Positions 62,012-64,000 of a stretch of DNA of 64,000 nt are shown one piece after another (the first letter of the stretch is position 1; the number at the start of each line of letters is the position of its first letter). The stretch is taken from assembly GCA_049602155.1 (NCBI GenBank), contig JBMYRH010000001.1, forward strand, positions 310,001 through 374,000. Reading direction: 5' to 3'. The translations under genes and the position numbers were made by a program. This DNA comes from JBMYRH01 sp049602155 (GTDB taxonomy: Bacteria; Myxococcota_A; UBA9042; PHBI01; JBMYRH01). The notes below the pieces were generated by a model. It was not told the DNA's origin, ran no database searches, and saw nothing but the letters and a program-made list of their open reading frames with translations.

Positions 62012-62731
62012 ATGGCCAACGGCATCTACGTCGCGACATCGGGCACCGTAGCTCGACTCCAAGAGATGGAGATCTTGTCGCAGAACCTCGCGAACGCGAA
62101 GGTCGCCGGCTTCAAGCGGGACCAGGTGACGTTCGAACAGGTGATGAACGAGAACCGCGGTGACTCCCCTGAAGACCAAGACAAGTCCTTCGTGCAGACC
62201 ACTGAGCCGACAACGCGACTCGAAGAAGGTCACCTCCGCGCGACTGACAACCCGTTGGACGTCGCCATCAGTGGCGATGGGTTCCTCCGCGTCCAGACGA
62301 GCCGCGGCGAGCGACTGACTCGTAACGGTCGCCTCATGGTGGGCAAGGACGGTGTCCTTCGCACGATCACAGGGCTCAAAGTCCTGAGCGACGAGGGCAC
62401 CGAGCTCACCCTACCCCCAAACAAAGTACCGAACATTAACGAGAGCGGCTCGATTCGAGCTGGCAAAGAGAACGTGGGGAGACTCGGCCTAGTCGGCGTC
62501 GACCTCACCAGCACCCTAAAGAAGGACGAGGCCGGGCTCTTTGTGCCCCCCGAAGAGGTCCGTGAGCCCGAGAACGCCACGGTCCTCCAAGGTTTCCTCG
62601 AAGGCGGCAACGTCAGTGCTGTGAAGATGATGACAGAGCTAATCGAAGTGCAGCGAAACTTCGAAACACTTCACCAGGTGATTCGCACCTACAAAGAGAT
62701 GGACACCACCGCGGTGAACCTGCCGCGCTAG
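62012..62731 (+). CDS. flgF: Flagellar proximal rod protein FlgF
   Basis: A 239-residue axial protein. The N-terminal rod motif is NGIYVATSGTVARLQEMEI with NLANAKVAGFKRD, and the C-terminal FlgF/G-type block is LEGGNVSAVKMMTELIEVQR. It forms the proximal rod between the MS ring and FlgG. The ATG at 62012 has AGGA upstream; the frame from 61934 overlaps the promoter and is rejected. Confidence 0.92.
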   Translation: MANGIYVATSGTVARLQEMEILSQNLANAKVAGFKRDQVTFEQVMNENRGDSPEDQDKSFVQTTEPTTRLEEGHLRATDNPLDVAISGDGFLRVQTSRGERLTRNGRLMVGKDGVLRTITGLKVLSDEGTELTLPPNKVPNINESGSIRAGKENVGRLGLVGVDLTSTLKKDEAGLFVPPEEVREPENATVLQGFLEGGNVSAVKMMTELIEVQRNFETLHQVIRTYKEMDTTAVNLPR

Positions 62732-62756
62732 CGCGGTCAACTGAGGAGATGGTCAG

Positions 62757-63545
62757 ATGATCAGAAGTCTCAATACAGCAGCCTCTGGAATGGAGGCCCA
62801 AGAGTTCGAGATCGACGTGATCGCGAACAACCTGGCCAACGTCAACACCACGGGCTTCAAGCGCTCACGCGCCGAGTTCCAGGACCTCTTCTACCAGGAG
62901 ATCCGTGCGGCTCGAGGCAGCGAAGACGGCAAAGAGCAAGGCTCACCAGCACCACTCGAAGTGGGCCAGGGAACACGAGCCATCGCCACCCAGAAGAACT
63001 TCTCCAATGGTGCCTTGGTGTCGACGGGCAACCAGCTCGATCTCGCCATCGAGGGCAACGGGTTCATCCGGGTCAATCAAGCCGATGGGACGCACGCTTA
63101 CACACGCAGTGGCATGCTGAAGATCGACGCCGATGGCCGCCTGACGACCGCCGAGGGGAAGACCCTGGATCCCCCCATCGAGATCCCCGCAGAGGCGACC
63201 AACGTCATCTTTGAGCCCGATGGCACCGTCAAGATTGGCCTCTCAGGTGAGGCCATCCCGGTGGAGGTTGGCAAGCTTGAGCTCTCCCAGTTCGTCAACC
63301 CTGGCGGGCTCAAGAGCTTGGGCCACAACCTCTACTCCGAGACCGAGGCGTCTGGTGAGCCGATCACCGGCACCCCCTCTGAGGAGGGCCTCGGGACCAT
63401 CCAGCAAGGGATGATCGAGGCCTCCAATGTGGAGGTCATCGAGGAGATGATCTCGCTCATCGCCGCTCAGCGCGCTTACGAAATCAACTCACGCGTCATC
63501 CGTGCCTCTGACGAGATGCTCCGCGAGACCGCGTCCATCAGGTAG
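62757..63545 (+). CDS. flgG: Flagellar distal rod protein FlgG
   Basis: The 262-residue distal rod subunit. It opens MIRSLNTAASGMEAQEFEID with NNLANVNTTGFKRSRAEFQD, and ends VEVIEEMISLIAAQRAYEIN then SRVIRASDEMLR, all textbook FlgG. A GAGGAG ribosome site precedes the ATG. It lies 25 bases after flgF. Confidence 0.96.
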   Translation: MIRSLNTAASGMEAQEFEIDVIANNLANVNTTGFKRSRAEFQDLFYQEIRAARGSEDGKEQGSPAPLEVGQGTRAIATQKNFSNGALVSTGNQLDLAIEGNGFIRVNQADGTHAYTRSGMLKIDADGRLTTAEGKTLDPPIEIPAEATNVIFEPDGTVKIGLSGEAIPVEVGKLELSQFVNPGGLKSLGHNLYSETEASGEPITGTPSEEGLGTIQQGMIEASNVEVIEEMISLIAAQRAYEINSRVIRASDEMLRETASIR

Positions 63546-63549
63546 TACG

Positions 63550-64000
63550 ATGAACTGGAAAACACTCCTAGCACTGCTTACGCTCCTGACCTGGGTGAGC
63601 CCTGTCGCCCAGGCAAGACCGAACCTGACCCACTCGCTGGGTCAGCAGCTGGAGCGCGAGGTGCGCCACCGTGCAGACCTGCACGCGGACGCAGATATCA
63701 TCGTGGGCCAGCTCCGCGTCTCCAACAGCGCCTTGGCCGCCAAGGCGACCTCGATCAAGCGCATCGAGCTCCCGGTGGGCGAAGACGGCTTGGGCCGTGT
63801 CGCAGCAAAGGCGCTCCTCGTCGGTAGCGACGGGGTTGAGTCGTGGACGTGGGTGCAAGCCCACGTTGACGCGAGCGTCCCCACAGTCGTGGCCGCGCGG
63901 TCCTTGACCCGTGGAGAGACTATCAACCCAGCAGACGTCGAGATGACGATGCTGCCCGTGCACCGTCAGAACCTCACCGACGCAACGACCTCGGTTGGGC
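63550..64000 (+). CDS. flgA: P-ring assembly chaperone FlgA (partial, cut by window end)
   Basis: Reading from ATG 63550, four bases after the flgG stop, the frame stays open for 150 codons to the window end. A signal peptide (LLALLTLLTWVSPVAQA) is followed by an N-terminal FlgA domain and the start of the SAF domain with ARSLTRGETINPADVEM. FlgA helps FlgI form the P ring. The 3' end is outside the window; flgI probably follows. Confidence 0.88.
   Translation, partial: MNWKTLLALLTLLTWVSPVAQARPNLTHSLGQQLEREVRHRADLHADADIIVGQLRVSNSALAAKATSIKRIELPVGEDGLGRVAAKALLVGSDGVESWTWVQAHVDASVPTVVAARSLTRGETINPADVEMTMLPVHRQNLTDATTSVG

Noticed and set aside
1..64000. Mobile elements, prophage, tRNA or rRNA genes
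   Set aside because: No transposase, integrase, terminal repeat pair, tRNA-like or rRNA-like sequence was recognised; junctions are compact and base composition looks even.

Overview
The window is a GC-rich bacterial chromosome segment packed with genes, many of which overlap by ATGA or TGATG. The probable host is a flagellated Gram-negative bacterium of the former Deltaproteobacteria, most likely Myxococcota. This is an inference from four things: a MurE with the meso-diaminopimelate motif, many lipoproteins with lipoboxes, a MopE/thrombospondin-3 type giant lipoprotein, and sigma-54 promoters on the flagellar operons. There are no rRNA or tRNA genes, IS elements, prophage genes or CRISPR arrays that I can see.

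Region 1 (1-17129, plus strand) is a division and cell wall (dcw) cluster: mraZ, rsmH, ftsL, a TPR lipoprotein, ftsI, murE, murF, mraY, a possible 52-residue micro-ORF, ftsW, murG, murB, ftsQ, ftsA, ftsZ. murD, murC and ddl are missing. The murD slot holds an 18-bp perfect inverted repeat. FtsZ ends without the usual C-terminal peptide. An SGNH hydrolase with a repetitive Lys/Ala tail and a small two-helix membrane protein follow (17241-19117).

Region 2 (19145-26209, minus strand) carries rseP, tsaB, pyrG and ftsK in transcription order. Region 3 (26404-32720, plus) runs from yacG through an M16 peptidase pair, a crotonase and an RluA-type pseudouridine synthase, all stop/start-coupled, to a diacylglycerol kinase-like gene. 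A convergent PlsC-type acyltransferase follows (32717-33478, minus).

Region 4 (33583-42327) is one 2914-residue lipoprotein gene. It encodes a Cys-rich head, eight MopE motifs interleaved with Asp-rich calcium-binding-type repeats, an Ig-like stretch, and four diverged glycine-rich units of about 460 residues. A glycosyltransferase follows. Region 5 (43556-50255, minus) is a branched-chain-type ABC transporter operon (livK, livF, livG, an acyl-CoA synthetase, livH, livM). A NUDIX hydrolase and a small lipoprotein lie divergently.

Region 6 (51500-64000) is flagellar. A consensus sigma-54 promoter precedes fliO-fliP-fliQ-flhA-flhF-flhG-fliA and a MepA-type murein endopeptidase. Two further sigma-54 promoters precede flgH and flgF-flgG-flgA; flgA is cut by the window end. 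Two paralogous FliJ-like coiled-coil proteins flank flgH. fliR and flhB are absent between fliQ and flhA. The region therefore combines export gate, placement control (FlhF/FlhG), sigma-28, and rod and ring parts.
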